Shown: in pieces, positions 53,341-63,215 of the stretch | Layout of the letters: the number at the start of each line of letters is the position of its first letter | How positions within the stretch are numbered: the first letter of the stretch is position 1 | NCBI RefSeq assembly: GCF_002959775.1 | Contig: NZ_PPCX01000002.1 | Span: forward strand, 62,001 to 126,000 | Length of the DNA: 64,000 nucleotides | DNA from: Veillonella rogosae JCM 15642 | GTDB lineage: Bacteria > Bacillota > Negativicutes > Veillonellales > Veillonellaceae | Direction: 5' to 3' | Notes under the pieces: model-generated | Told to the model about the DNA's origin: nothing | Seen by the model: only the letters and a program-made list of their open reading frames with translations | Database searches by the model: none | Translations under genes and position numbers: made by a program

Positions 53341-54177
53341 ATGGCTACATTAACACAAGATGTTAAACAATTAGTTCAAGAGAAGGCAAAAGCTATTCGC
53401 GTTAGTATTGTACAGTCTGTGACGGCTGCGAAATCCGGTCACCCAGGTGGTTCACTATCTATCGCCGATGTGATGGCCTTATTGTACTATGTAGAAATGA
53501 ATGTAGATCCAGCAAATCCAAAGGATCCTAATAGAGATCGTTTCGTTCTTTCTAAAGGTCATGCAGCACCTGCATTATATGCTACATTGGCAGAAAAAGG
53601 TTATTTCCCTAAAGAAGAACTTTTGAACTTGCGTAAAATTGACCATATGTTACAAGGTCATCCTGATATGAAACATACACCAGGTGTAGATATGTCTACT
53701 GGTTCTTTGGGTCAAGGTATCTCTGCGGCTTGCGGTATGGCCTTGGCTGGTAAAATTGATAATGCTGACTATCGTGTATATTCCATTCTTGGTGATGGCG
53801 AGCTTGAAGAAGGTCAAGTTTGGGAAGCAGCAATGTTTGCTGGCCATTACAAACTCAATAATTTAACTGCTTTTGTCGATTTCAACGGTCTTCAAATTGA
53901 TGGAGATATTACAAAAGTGCTTTCTCCATTGCCAATTCCAGAAAAGTTTAAAGCTTTCAATTGGAATGTTATTGAAGTAAATGGTCACGATCTTGATGAA
54001 CTTCATAATGCTATTGAATCTGCAAAAGCTTTCACAGAAGGCCCAACATGTATTGTAATGCATACTGTAAAAGGTAAAGGCGTTGAAGAAATGGAAGGTC
54101 AAGCTGGTTGGCATGGTAAAGCACCAAGCGAAGAACAAGGTGTAGCCTTTGTTAATGAGATTATGGGGGTACAATAA
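53341..54177 (+). CDS. Transketolase, N-terminal (thiamine-binding) subunit
   Basis: The 278-residue protein is the first half of a split transketolase. It has SGHPGGSLSIADV, SKGHAAPALYA and the thiamine-diphosphate motif GDGELEEGQVWEA near 151-163. With the next subunit it moves two-carbon units in the pentose phosphate pathway, which also supplies sedoheptulose 7-phosphate for the heptose genes near the window's start. GAGAGG precedes the ATG. The stop overlaps the next start by one base. Confidence 0.94.
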   Translation: MATLTQDVKQLVQEKAKAIRVSIVQSVTAAKSGHPGGSLSIADVMALLYYVEMNVDPANPKDPNRDRFVLSKGHAAPALYATLAEKGYFPKEELLNLRKIDHMLQGHPDMKHTPGVDMSTGSLGQGISAACGMALAGKIDNADYRVYSILGDGELEEGQVWEAAMFAGHYKLNNLTAFVDFNGLQIDGDITKVLSPLPIPEKFKAFNWNVIEVNGHDLDELHNAIESAKAFTEGPTCIVMHTVKGKGVEEMEGQAGWHGKAPSEEQGVAFVNEIMGVQ

Positions 54178-55109
54178 TGGGTAAAGCAACACGTGAAGCA
54201 TATGGTAATGCGCTAGCTCGCATTGGTAAAGAAAATACAAATATTATTGTTTTAGATGCAGATTTATCTAAATCTACTAAAACAGATACTTTTAAAGGTG
54301 CATGCCCAGAGCGCTTCTTTAACGTAGGTATTGCAGAGCAAAATTTAATTTCTGTTGGTGCCGGTCTTGCAGCAGCAGGTAAGATTCCATTTGTTTCTTC
54401 CTTCTCTATGTTTGCTACAGGTCGTGCTTTTGAACAAATTCGCAATGCTGTATGTTATCCAAAATTAAATGTAAAAGTATGTGCTACACATGCGGGTATT
54501 ACAGTAGGTGAAGATGGTGCTACACATCAAAGTTTGGAAGATATTTCCTGTATGCGTACATTGCCTAATATGACAGTCGTAGTTCCTGCAGATGAGCGCG
54601 AAACAGAGGCTGTTATTGACTGGGCTGCATCTTATGAAGGCCCTGTATATGTACGTCTTGGTCGTGCAGGTGTAGATGATGTTACTGCAGAAGGTTATAC
54701 ATTTGTACCAGGCAAATCTACCACATTAGTAGAGGGCTCTGATGTTACAATCATCGCTTGTGGTGCGTTGGTTGGACCTGCTGTAGAAGCAGCAAAATTG
54801 TTAGGTGAGTCTAATGTATCTGCTCGTGTTATCAATATGGCATCTATTAAGCCTATCGATGCAGATGCAATTATAAAAGCAGCTGCTGAAACAGGCGCTA
54901 TCGTTACCGCAGAAGAACATAATATCATTGGTGGTCTTGGTTCTGCTGTGTCTGAAGTTGTTGTGGCTAATAAGCCAGTTCCTATGGAATTCGTTGGTGT
55001 CCGAGATACATTTGGGGAGAGTGGTACACCAAAAGAATTATTGGCTAAATATGGCTTAACAGCAAAAGACATTGTAGAAGCAGTAAAACGTGTAATCACT
55101 CGTAAATAA
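54177..55109 (+). CDS. Transketolase, C-terminal subunit
   Basis: The 310-residue second half has the pyrimidine-binding domain (GIAEQNLISVGAGLAAAGK, PFVSSFSMFATGRAFEQIR) and the C-terminal domain (TAEEHNIIGGLGSAVSE). Split transketolases of this type are common in Firmicutes and archaea. The ATG overlaps the N-terminal subunit's stop by one base. ftsE follows after 14 bases, possibly in the same transcript. Confidence 0.94.
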   Translation: MGKATREAYGNALARIGKENTNIIVLDADLSKSTKTDTFKGACPERFFNVGIAEQNLISVGAGLAAAGKIPFVSSFSMFATGRAFEQIRNAVCYPKLNVKVCATHAGITVGEDGATHQSLEDISCMRTLPNMTVVVPADERETEAVIDWAASYEGPVYVRLGRAGVDDVTAEGYTFVPGKSTTLVEGSDVTIIACGALVGPAVEAAKLLGESNVSARVINMASIKPIDADAIIKAAAETGAIVTAEEHNIIGGLGSAVSEVVVANKPVPMEFVGVRDTFGESGTPKELLAKYGLTAKDIVEAVKRVITRK

Positions 55110-55123
55110 TTTAAGGGGCCCCC

Positions 55124-55810
55124 ATGATTGAATTTAAGAATGTTAGTAAAGTCTATGATAATGGTTCTGTTGCATTAGACGATGTGTGTTTAACCATTAA
55201 CGATGGTGAATTTATCCTCGTTTGTGGTCACAGTGGTGCAGGGAAATCAACTCTATTTAAGTTGTTGACACATGAAGTTGTGCCAGACACTGGTACAGTT
55301 ATCGTCGATGACTTTGATGTTACGCGCATGAAGCGTAGCAAAATTCCGAAATTACGTAGAAAGCTAGGAGTAGTATTCCAAGACTTCCGTCTATTACCAA
55401 ATAAAACGGTAGCTGAAAATATAGCCTTTGCTCTCGAAGTAATTGAAGAAAAACCAAAAATCATTAAAGAAAAGGTGAGTCATGTATTAGAGCTTGTTGG
55501 TTTAAGTGATAAGGCTAATGATTTACCAGAGGATCTATCTGGTGGTGAACAGCAGCGTGTGGCTATTGCTCGTGCTATTGTTAATCGCCCATCCGTACTC
55601 ATTGCTGATGAGCCTACAGGCAACCTAGATCCTGATACAAGTAAGGATATTGTAGATTTGTTCAAGCATATCAACAATTTTGGCACTACCGTTATTATGG
55701 TTACCCATAATATGGATCTTGTTTCGTATTTAAATAAACGCGTTATTCGTTTAAAAGACGGCCGCGTTCAAAGTGACAATATGAGAGGTGCAGAAATTAA
55801 TGAAGCCTAG
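55124..55810 (+). CDS. ftsE: Cell division ATP-binding protein FtsE
   Basis: The 228-residue ABC ATPase has Walker A GHSGAGKS at 35-42, signature LSGGEQQR near 138, Walker [14 protein letters not shown] and MVTHNM. With FtsX it controls peptidoglycan hydrolysis at division. Its end overlaps ftsX by 11 bases. GGGGCCCCC before the ATG is an unusual, weakly matching ribosome site. Confidence 0.96.
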   Translation: MIEFKNVSKVYDNGSVALDDVCLTINDGEFILVCGHSGAGKSTLFKLLTHEVVPDTGTVIVDDFDVTRMKRSKIPKLRRKLGVVFQDFRLLPNKTVAENIAFALEVIEEKPKIIKEKVSHVLELVGLSDKANDLPEDLSGGEQQRVAIARAIVNRPSVLIADEPTGNLDPDTSKDIVDLFKHINNFGTTVIMVTHNMDLVSYLNKRVIRLKDGRVQSDNMRGAEINEA

Positions 55811-56687
55811 AACGATAAAATACTATTTTAAAGAAGCTCTAAAATCTATGAAGCGTAATGGGCTTATGACCTTGGCGTCCATTTCTACAGTAGCTTTATC
55901 CTTATTTATGCTTGGTGTATTCCTTTGTGGTGTTATCAATTTGAATAATATGGCATCTAGCTTGGAAAACCAAGTACAGTTGAGCATTTACTTAAAAGAC
56001 GGCTTAACAACAGAACAAATTATGTCTGTAGGCAAGCAAATTAAGGCTATACCAAATCTTAAGAAGCTTGAGTTTGTTAATAAAGAACAAGCTATGAAAG
56101 AGTTTAAAGAGCGTCTTGGTGATCAACAACAATTAGTTAATGCTTTAGGTGGTGTAAACCCATTACCTAATTCTTATGTATTAACTTTTGATAATCCTAG
56201 TGATGTAAAGGCAACTGCAAAGCTAGCTACGACCTTTCAAGGTGTAGAAAGTACACATTATGGTCAAGATATTGTAGAAGAGCTCTTCCGAATTACTCAA
56301 GTTATTCGTATTGGTGGTATTGTATTGATTGCTTTTTTAGCAGCCGCTACATTATTTATTATTTCTAATACGATTCGGTTGACTGTATTTGCACGTCGTA
56401 AAGAAATTGCAATCATGAAGTATGTAGGTGCTACTAATGGCTTTGTCCGTTGGCCGTTCTTGATTGAAGGCATGTTGCTAGGCTTAATTGGTGCTATCAT
56501 TGCCGTTCTTTGCGTCGGTGAATTCTATCACTTTATTACTATGGAAGTATCTGAATCTTTAGCATTCTTCCCATTAGTACCAATGTTCCCATTCTTCTAT
56601 GATGTGGCTATCTATATTTTAGGTGGTGGCATAGTAGTAGGTGCTATTGGTAGTACTATTTCGTTAAAACAATACATGAAGGTGTAA
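55800..56687 (+). CDS. ftsX: Cell division protein FtsX
   Basis: The 295-residue protein has four membrane helices (one near 25-45, three near 170-290) and a periplasmic loop from about 50 to 165 that contacts a hydrolase activator. The cytosolic FARRKEIAIMKYVGAT segment is typical. I chose the ATG at 55800; an in-frame GTG at 55788 lies directly behind the AGAGG site and is too close. It overlaps ftsE by 11 bases and the next gene begins at its stop. Confidence 0.94.
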   Translation: MKPRTIKYYFKEALKSMKRNGLMTLASISTVALSLFMLGVFLCGVINLNNMASSLENQVQLSIYLKDGLTTEQIMSVGKQIKAIPNLKKLEFVNKEQAMKEFKERLGDQQQLVNALGGVNPLPNSYVLTFDNPSDVKATAKLATTFQGVESTHYGQDIVEELFRITQVIRIGGIVLIAFLAAATLFIISNTIRLTVFARRKEIAIMKYVGATNGFVRWPFLIEGMLLGLIGAIIAVLCVGEFYHFITMEVSESLAFFPLVPMFPFFYDVAIYILGGGIVVGAIGSTISLKQYMKV

Positions 56688-56692
56688 TGTTT

Positions 56693-57892
56693 ATGAAATA
56701 TAAAACAATAAAGTCCCGTCTTGTAGCAACCATTTTAACGGGTATAGTCGTACTGGGAACACCTCTATACATCGTTGCAGAAGACGAAGATTTAACGAAT
56801 CAACTCGATTCGATCCAACAACAAGTAAATCAGCAAAATGCTATTAAAGCAGATGCTGAGACTGTCATTGTTAGCGTATCTGAGCAATTGCGTCAAATTG
56901 AAGAACAATTGCGTCAAGCACAGCAACAATTAGAAGTAATTCAACAGCAACGTATAGCAGTAGAAAATGATATTACTGTTAATGAAAAGTTACTTGCTGA
57001 AGCACAAAAGCGCTTAGAAGGCCGTGAAGCTGTTTTCTATAAACGTGTACGTGATATTTATATCAATGGTCGATTGAGTTATTTAGATGTAGTTATTGGT
57101 TCTAAAGACTTTAAAGACTTTGCAAATCGTTTAGAAATCTTAAAGCGTATCATTGATTCAGATATTAAGTTAATTGATGAAATTAAAAAAGAGCGAGCTG
57201 AAATCGCTGCTCGTAAGCAAGCCCTTGAACAATCTCGCGCTAAATTAGTAGAGCTTGAAAAAGCGGCAGTGGCTAAACAAGCTGAAATTGAACAGAAGAA
57301 ACAAGAGCGTGAAGTAGTTCTACAAAAAGCACAAAATGATCGTGCTGTAGCAATGCAAGCTGTAGAAGAACTAAATGCATCATCTGCTCAAATTACTTCT
57401 CTCTTAAAAGCTCGCCAAGCAGAACGTGCGGCAGCACGTGCAGCTGCAGAAGCAGCAGCGGCAGCGGCGGCTCAACAAGCTGCACCAAGTTATTCTTGGG
57501 TACAAGGGTCTGGTCAACTTGGCTGGCCTGTTAGTGGTGAAATTACTTCACCATATGGCTATCGTACACATCCAATTTGGGGTACTACAATTTACCATTC
57601 GGGCATCGATATTGGTGTTGATGAGGGTACACCTGTTCATGCTGCGGATGGCGGTACTGTTGTTTGGTCTGGATGGATGGGTGGTTATGGTTATGCCGTA
57701 GTTATCGATCATGGTAACGGTATGTCTACATTATATGCGCATAACTCTGAACTAGCTGTTTCTGAAGGTCAAGATGTAGGTAAAGGCCAAGTTGTAGCCT
57801 ATGCTGGTAGTACTGGTAACAGTACGGGACCACACGTACATTTTGAAGTTCGTATAAGTGGGGATCCAGTGGATCCTATGGGATATTTATAA
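56693..57892 (+). CDS. EnvC-like murein hydrolase activator, M23 peptidase
   Basis: The 399-residue protein has a signal peptide (about 1-26), a long Gln/Glu/Ala-rich coiled coil to about 260, and a LytM/M23 domain. The domain has HSGID (HxxxD) and HVHFEV (HxH), so the zinc ligands of an active M23 endopeptidase are kept, unlike E. coli EnvC. It should be controlled by FtsEX. AAGGTG lies eight bases before the ATG at 56693; an ATG two codons earlier is also possible. The alanine run near 57426-57475 comes from GCA/GCG repeats. Confidence 0.9.
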   Translation: MKYKTIKSRLVATILTGIVVLGTPLYIVAEDEDLTNQLDSIQQQVNQQNAIKADAETVIVSVSEQLRQIEEQLRQAQQQLEVIQQQRIAVENDITVNEKLLAEAQKRLEGREAVFYKRVRDIYINGRLSYLDVVIGSKDFKDFANRLEILKRIIDSDIKLIDEIKKERAEIAARKQALEQSRAKLVELEKAAVAKQAEIEQKKQEREVVLQKAQNDRAVAMQAVEELNASSAQITSLLKARQAERAAARAAAEAAAAAAAQQAAPSYSWVQGSGQLGWPVSGEITSPYGYRTHPIWGTTIYHSGIDIGVDEGTPVHAADGGTVVWSGWMGGYGYAVVIDHGNGMSTLYAHNSELAVSEGQDVGKGQVVAYAGSTGNSTGPHVHFEVRISGDPVDPMGYL

Positions 57893-57893
57893 T

Positions 57894-59033
57894 ATGAAAT
57901 TTGACACACGTACGGTGTTATGGAGCCTATTGAAATATATAGGCTCTGGCATCGTCATTATGTGGCTTACATTTTGGTATCTTTCCGGTTCATTCTGGGG
58001 GTTGCCAAGATTATTTGTAGCCTACTATGCTGCGAGTCAAGTCTTTATGACACCGACAGCTAAATCCACTCTTTATGATGGAATGCTAAAAGGTTTAATT
58101 GACTCTTTGGGAGAACCGCATAGTGTTTACTTAGATGCTGAAGAATATAAGTCCATGAAAATGCAAACATCTGCAACTTATGCAGGTGTAGGTATGGTTC
58201 TTGGCACTGATGATAAAGGTTTACATGCTGTTAGCGTTATGGAAGATCAACCAGCTTTTAAAGCAGGAATCAAGCCTGGAGATCATATCATTGCTATTGA
58301 TGGACAATCTACTAGTGACATCACAGTAGAGGAAGCATCCTCTAAAATTCGTGGTGAAGCAGGTACTGTTGTAGCTCTTGATATTGAGCGCAATGGTGAA
58401 AAGTTGCATTTCGATATAACTCGAGAATCTATAGTTCTTCCTACTGTTAAAAGTAAAATGCTAACTAGTACAGTTGGTTATATTCGCATTAGTCAATTCG
58501 CTGAGAATACGGCAGATGATTTTGCTACTCAGTTTAAAGAGCTTCAAGCTCAAGGTATGAAGGCACTTGTATTAGACTTGCGAGATAATCCAGGTGGCTT
58601 ACTTTCAACAACTGAAAAAATATCCAACTACATCATGCCTCCAGGTACATTAGTAACAGTACAAAATCGGGCTGGTAAAAAGGATGTTTATAAGTCTGAT
58701 GGTCCTGAAGTAGCTATTCCTTTAGTCGTTTTAGTAAACAAAGGCTCTGCTAGTGCATCTGAAATCATAGCAGGGGCCGTTCAAGATCGTAAATTAGGTA
58801 CTATTGTAGGTACTAATACATATGGCAAAGGTACAGTTCAAACTATATATCCAAGTTTAGATAATGAGGGCATTAAAGTTACCATTGCTAAATACCACAC
58901 ACCAAGTGACCGTATTATTGACGGAACTGGTATCAAACCTGATGTGGAAATAGAGTTACCAAAAGGGGTAAATCCATCTAGTAAATTAGATGATATTCAA
59001 ATTAAAAAAGCATTAGAGATATTACAACAATAA
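57894..59033 (+). CDS. S41 family C-terminal processing protease (CtpA-like)
   Basis: The 379-residue protease has an N-terminal membrane anchor (about 12-32), a PDZ domain near 90-165 (GVGMVLGTDD, IKPGDHIIAIDG) and an S41 catalytic domain. The Ser in NKGSASASEI near 285 and Lys in TYGKGTVQ near 311 form the catalytic dyad. It trims or degrades envelope proteins. The ATG at 57894 is one base after the EnvC-like stop, so they are coupled, as often seen with FtsEX-EnvC-CtpA sets. Confidence 0.93.
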   Translation: MKFDTRTVLWSLLKYIGSGIVIMWLTFWYLSGSFWGLPRLFVAYYAASQVFMTPTAKSTLYDGMLKGLIDSLGEPHSVYLDAEEYKSMKMQTSATYAGVGMVLGTDDKGLHAVSVMEDQPAFKAGIKPGDHIIAIDGQSTSDITVEEASSKIRGEAGTVVALDIERNGEKLHFDITRESIVLPTVKSKMLTSTVGYIRISQFAENTADDFATQFKELQAQGMKALVLDLRDNPGGLLSTTEKISNYIMPPGTLVTVQNRAGKKDVYKSDGPEVAIPLVVLVNKGSASASEIIAGAVQDRKLGTIVGTNTYGKGTVQTIYPSLDNEGIKVTIAKYHTPSDRIIDGTGIKPDVEIELPKGVNPSSKLDDIQIKKALEILQQ

Positions 59034-59050
59034 TGCATAGGAGTTAAATT

Positions 59051-60322
59051 ATGTTTATAGATAGAGCGCGCGTCTTTGTAAAGGCTGGTGACGGTGGTGA
59101 CGGCATGTCTAGCTTCCGTCGTGAGAAATACGTGCCAAATGGCGGTCCGAGTGGCGGCGATGGTGGTAAAGGGGCGGACGTTATTTTTAAAGCGGACAAG
59201 AATATTAATACTCTTGTAGACTTTAGATATAAACGTCAATTCAAGGCACCTGCTGGTGGTAATGGTGAAAGTTCCAACAAGCATGGTCGTGGTTCTGAAC
59301 CACTTATCATTCCTGTTCCTTTGGGGACAGTCATTAAAGAGGAAGAAACGGGCAAAGTTTTCTGCGACCTCGTTAATGATGGCGATACATTTGTTATTGC
59401 TAAAGGCGGCCGTGGCGGTCGCGGTAATGCTCGTTTCCAAACGAGTGCTAATCGTGCGCCAACATTTGCAGAAAAAGGTGAACCAGGTGAAGAATTCTGG
59501 TTACAATTAGAGCTAAAAGTATTAGCTGACGTGGGTTTATTAGGATATCCATCTGTTGGTAAATCTAGTATTTTGCGTAAAGTATCTAAAGCTCAACCTG
59601 AGGTAGCAGCGTACCACTTTACTACATTGACACCAGTTCTAGGTGTTGTAACTATTTCCGGTGACCGCAGCTTTGTATTAGCCGATATTCCTGGTCTTAT
59701 TGAAGGGGCGAGTGAAGGTGTTGGCTTAGGTCATAACTTCTTGCGTCATGTTGAACGTACGAATATTTTAATTCATGTTCTTGATGTATCTGGTATGGAA
59801 GGCCGTGACCCTAAGGTTGACTTTGATGCTATCAATGAAGAGTTACGTAAATATTCTGAAAAATTAGCTAATAAAAAGCAAATCGTTGCTCTTAATAAGA
59901 TCGATATGGTCTTTGATGACACCACAATTCCAGATAATAAAAAATACTTTGAAGATAAGGGCTATGAAGTATTCCTTATCAATGCATTGAGCGGTGAAGG
60001 TTTACCAGAGCTTATGGAACGAGCTTACTACTATGTAGAAAACTACGAACCAGAGCCTGAAGCGACTGATGATACAGTTGTTTATGAAGCGAAACAAGAT
60101 GTAGAGTTTGTTATCACTCGTGGTGATGATGCTGCCTTCTACATTACTGGTAAACGTATTGAACGATTAGTTGCTATGACAAATCTTAGCGACGATCAAT
60201 CTCTTCGTAGATTCCAACGTATTTGGCGTTTTATGGAGCTCGATGCTAAGTTGAAAGAAAAAGGTTGTAAAGACGGTGATGAAGTTGTAATTGGGGATCA
60301 ACGCTTTACATTCCAAGAGTAG
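59051..60322 (+). CDS. obgE: GTPase ObgE/CgtA
   Basis: The 423-residue GTPase has the glycine-rich Obg domain (GDGGDGMSSFRREKYVPNGG, 1-158), a G domain with GYPSVGKSS near 164 and DIPGLIEGASEGVGLG, NKIDM, and a C-terminal OCT domain from about 340. It acts in 50S assembly and growth control. TAGGAG precedes the ATG. It heads a run with yhbY, proB, proA, nadD and yqeK. Confidence 0.97.
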   Translation: MFIDRARVFVKAGDGGDGMSSFRREKYVPNGGPSGGDGGKGADVIFKADKNINTLVDFRYKRQFKAPAGGNGESSNKHGRGSEPLIIPVPLGTVIKEEETGKVFCDLVNDGDTFVIAKGGRGGRGNARFQTSANRAPTFAEKGEPGEEFWLQLELKVLADVGLLGYPSVGKSSILRKVSKAQPEVAAYHFTTLTPVLGVVTISGDRSFVLADIPGLIEGASEGVGLGHNFLRHVERTNILIHVLDVSGMEGRDPKVDFDAINEELRKYSEKLANKKQIVALNKIDMVFDDTTIPDNKKYFEDKGYEVFLINALSGEGLPELMERAYYYVENYEPEPEATDDTVVYEAKQDVEFVITRGDDAAFYITGKRIERLVAMTNLSDDQSLRRFQRIWRFMELDAKLKEKGCKDGDEVVIGDQRFTFQE

Positions 60323-60330
60323 GAGATATA

Positions 60331-60615
60331 ATGACAGGAAAACAAAAACGGTATTTACGTTCTTTAGCTGCTACTATGCCACCAGTTGTACAAATTGGTA
60401 AAAATGGCTTAGAAGATAGTGTTATTGATAGCGCTCGTGCAGCGTTGATGGCTCGTGAGTTAATTAAAGTGAAATTACACAATAACAGCCCTGAAGATAA
60501 AACTATTTTCGAAGAACTAGCGGATATGCTAGGTGCTGAGCTAGTGCAAGTTATTGGCTTTAATGGCGTTTTGTATAAAGCTAAAAAAGAACCAAAAATT
60601 ATTTTACCTAAATAG
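60331..60615 (+). CDS. yhbY: YhbY family CRM-domain RNA-binding protein
   Basis: The 94-residue protein is a single CRM domain: LRSLAATMPPVVQIGKNG, then ELIKVKLHNN and GAELVQVIGFNGVLYK. Such proteins bind pre-50S particles. AGGAGAT precedes the ATG, eight bases after obgE. proB follows after 63 bases with no terminator. Confidence 0.94.
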   Translation: MTGKQKRYLRSLAATMPPVVQIGKNGLEDSVIDSARAALMARELIKVKLHNNSPEDKTIFEELADMLGAELVQVIGFNGVLYKAKKEPKIILPK

Positions 60616-60678
60616 TTTTGAAATCATTTCTATTAATATGTTGTAGTTAAGAAACTGTTAACCTTAGGAGGTTAGTCT

Positions 60679-61800
60679 ATGCGCAGCGCTATCGTAAACG
60701 CTAAACGAATTGTAGTCAAAGTTGGTAGCAGTACGCTTTGTTACGCTAATGGTCATTTAAATTTAGAGCGTATTGAAAGATTAGTACGACAATTATCAGA
60801 TTTGGCTAACCAAGGTAAAGAGGTAATCCTTGTTTCTTCTGGTGCTACAGGAGCTGGACTTGCTCCACTAGGTTTTAAAGAGAAGCCTAGAGATCTTGTA
60901 CTTAAGCAAGCAGCAGCAGCGGTCGGCCAAGGCATTCTTATCCATATGTACGAGCGCATGTTTCGTGAATATGGACGTACTGTAGGGCAAATTCTTTTAA
61001 CAAAAGAGGATAGCACTGGACGTCATAGTTATCTTAACTTACGTAATACATTACATACTTTGTTGCAACTTAATGTTATTCCCATAATCAACGAGAATGA
61101 CGTGGTTGCTATTGAAGAGTTTAAAATAGGCGATAATGATACTTTATCTGCTACTGTGGCAGGTATTGTAGATGCTGATTTACTTATCATTTTATCTGAC
61201 ATTGAAGGTTTATATACGGCTAATCCAGCAACTCATCCAGATGCTACATTAATAGAAACAGTTTCTGAAATTACAGATGAAACGTATGCTATTGCAGGTG
61301 GTGCTGGTTCTAACATGGGCACTGGTGGTATGTATACTAAAATAAAAGCGGCTCACATGGCGACAAACTCTGGTGTACCTATGGTTATTACCTCTGGTGA
61401 AGTAGAGGACTCTGTTCGTCGCGTATGTAAGGGTGAACAAATCGGTACTCTCTTTGAAGCACATGATGCTGGTCTATCAGGGAAACATCATTGGCTAGCC
61501 TTTGGTAAGCGGTTGAAGGGTTCCATTACTATTGATGATGGTTGTGCTCGTGCTGTTTTAGATAAAGGGGCTAGTATATTACCTGCTGGTATTGTTGATG
61601 TGGAAGGTACATTTGGACCTGGTGATACAATTTCTATTTATCATAATGGGAAAGAAATTGGACGTGGTCTTATCAACTATAGTGTTGATGATATGAAAGC
61701 TATTAAAGGTCATAATACTAACGATATAGCTCAGATTTTAGGTATTAATACGACGTATGATGAAGCTATACATCGTAATAATCTAGTTTTATTACACTGA
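60679..61800 (+). CDS. proB: Glutamate 5-kinase
   Basis: The 373-residue enzyme makes gamma-glutamyl phosphate, the first step of proline synthesis. It has RIVVKVGSSTL at the start, SSGATGAGL, INENDVVAIEE, and a C-terminal PUA domain from about 280 (KGSITIDDGCARAVLDKGAS). TTAGGAGG precedes the ATG. proA follows after nine bases. Confidence 0.97.
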   Translation: MRSAIVNAKRIVVKVGSSTLCYANGHLNLERIERLVRQLSDLANQGKEVILVSSGATGAGLAPLGFKEKPRDLVLKQAAAAVGQGILIHMYERMFREYGRTVGQILLTKEDSTGRHSYLNLRNTLHTLLQLNVIPIINENDVVAIEEFKIGDNDTLSATVAGIVDADLLIILSDIEGLYTANPATHPDATLIETVSEITDETYAIAGGAGSNMGTGGMYTKIKAAHMATNSGVPMVITSGEVEDSVRRVCKGEQIGTLFEAHDAGLSGKHHWLAFGKRLKGSITIDDGCARAVLDKGASILPAGIVDVEGTFGPGDTISIYHNGKEIGRGLINYSVDDMKAIKGHNTNDIAQILGINTTYDEAIHRNNLVLLH

Positions 61801-61809
61801 GGATACAAT

Positions 61810-63069
61810 ATGAACCAGTACGAAGAAATTTGTAAAGATATGGGTCTGAGAGCTAAAGCAGCTGCTTTTGAATTAGCTCAACTTGATCAAGGTACGTTAG
61901 ATGCTGCATTATTAGCAATCGCTGATGCTGTGGAAGCACAAACTGATGAAATCATGGCCGCTAATAAGCAAGACTTAGATAAATCTGGGGACTATAATGT
62001 ACCTCAAACTATGATTGATCGATTAACGTTGACCCCTAATCGAATTGCTCAAATGGCTGAAGGTGTTCGTCAAGTCGCAGCTCTTGAAAGCCCTGTAAGA
62101 TCTGTTATGGAAACGATTACACGTCCTAATGGCTTGACTATAGAAAAAAGAGCAGTACCTTTTGGTGTGATTGGTATTATTTTTGAAGCGCGCCCCAATG
62201 TGACTATCGATGCTGGTGTACTTTGTTTAAAAACTGCAAATGCTACGATTTTACGAGGTGGTAAAGAAGCATTCCATACGAATCAAATTATCGTGTCTAT
62301 CATGCGTAATACTTTAGAATCTTTGGGCATTAATGGTGATGCTATCCAATTGGTTGAGGTTCTTGATCGAGATATGGTTGGCGTACTATTGCAACAACGC
62401 GAATACATAGATGTTATTATTCCTCGCGGTGGGGCTGGACTCATTCGCCGTGTCGTAGAGGAAAGTAGTATTCCTGTTATTGAAACGGGTAGTGGTGTAT
62501 GTCATACGTTCGTAGATGAATATGCTAATCTCGATATGGCATTAGACATTGCTATTAATGCTAAAGTGCAACGTCCATCGGTATGCAACGCTATGGAAAC
62601 TTTGTTAGTTCACCAAGCAGTGGCTGCTGAATTTTTACCTCGCCTTGATATAGCCTTACAAGAATATGGTGTTCGCATTCACGGTGATGAAGTAGTAGCT
62701 CAATATATGAAAAATACAATTCCTTTAACAGAGACGTCTTTTAACACAGAATACAATGATATGGATTTAAATGTACGTATCGTTCAAAATCTTGAGGAAG
62801 CTATTGAGCATGTAAACTACTATACTACACATCACTCTGAGGCTATTATTACTGATGAGCCTATGCGTGCTACAGTATTTATGAATTTAGTAGACTGTTC
62901 TACTGTGTATCATAATGCGTCTACACGCTTTACAGATGGCTTTGAGTTTGGCTTTGGCGCAGAAATTGGTATTAGTACACAAAAACTTCACGCTCGTGGT
63001 CCTATGGGCTTACAAGCTTTAACATCTTATAAATACTTCGTATTTGGAGAAGGCCAAGTGCGGACGTGA
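61810..63069 (+). CDS. proA: Glutamate-5-semialdehyde dehydrogenase (gamma-glutamyl phosphate reductase)
   Basis: The 419-residue enzyme reduces gamma-glutamyl phosphate with NADPH. It has VPFGVIGIIFEARPNVT, ILRGGKEAFHTN and the catalytic Cys in SVCNAMETLLVH near 256-267, plus HARGPMGLQALTSYKY near the end. It forms a pair with proB. Its stop overlaps the start of a small ORF by three bases (GTGA). Confidence 0.97.
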   Translation: MNQYEEICKDMGLRAKAAAFELAQLDQGTLDAALLAIADAVEAQTDEIMAANKQDLDKSGDYNVPQTMIDRLTLTPNRIAQMAEGVRQVAALESPVRSVMETITRPNGLTIEKRAVPFGVIGIIFEARPNVTIDAGVLCLKTANATILRGGKEAFHTNQIIVSIMRNTLESLGINGDAIQLVEVLDRDMVGVLLQQREYIDVIIPRGGAGLIRRVVEESSIPVIETGSGVCHTFVDEYANLDMALDIAINAKVQRPSVCNAMETLLVHQAVAAEFLPRLDIALQEYGVRIHGDEVVAQYMKNTIPLTETSFNTEYNDMDLNVRIVQNLEEAIEHVNYYTTHHSEAIITDEPMRATVFMNLVDCSTVYHNASTRFTDGFEFGFGAEIGISTQKLHARGPMGLQALTSYKYFVFGEGQVRT

Positions 63070-63215
63070 AGAATATATATTACTTTATAAGGGCATACTA
63101 CAGATATATTCAAACACCAAAAGGACGATATGAATGGATATCCTATGGAAAGGCATTGCTCTTATTCATCATTATTTGTGTCATTGTCATTAAGGGTGTG
63201 ACCGCATTATGGTAG
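63066..63215 (+). CDS. Small predicted membrane protein, 49 residues
   Basis: A GTG at 63066 overlaps the proA stop and opens 49 codons ending in a TAG that overlaps the nadD start. The peptide has a basic, Tyr-rich first half (KNIYYFIRAYYRYIQT) and one hydrophobic span ALLLFIIICVIVI before a short tail. The tight overlap at both ends and the good membrane helix suggest a real, coupled gene. The ribosome site is weak (GGAGAAGG, about 13 bases off). I do not recognise a family. Confidence 0.55.
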   Translation: MKNIYYFIRAYYRYIQTPKGRYEWISYGKALLLFIIICVIVIKGVTALW

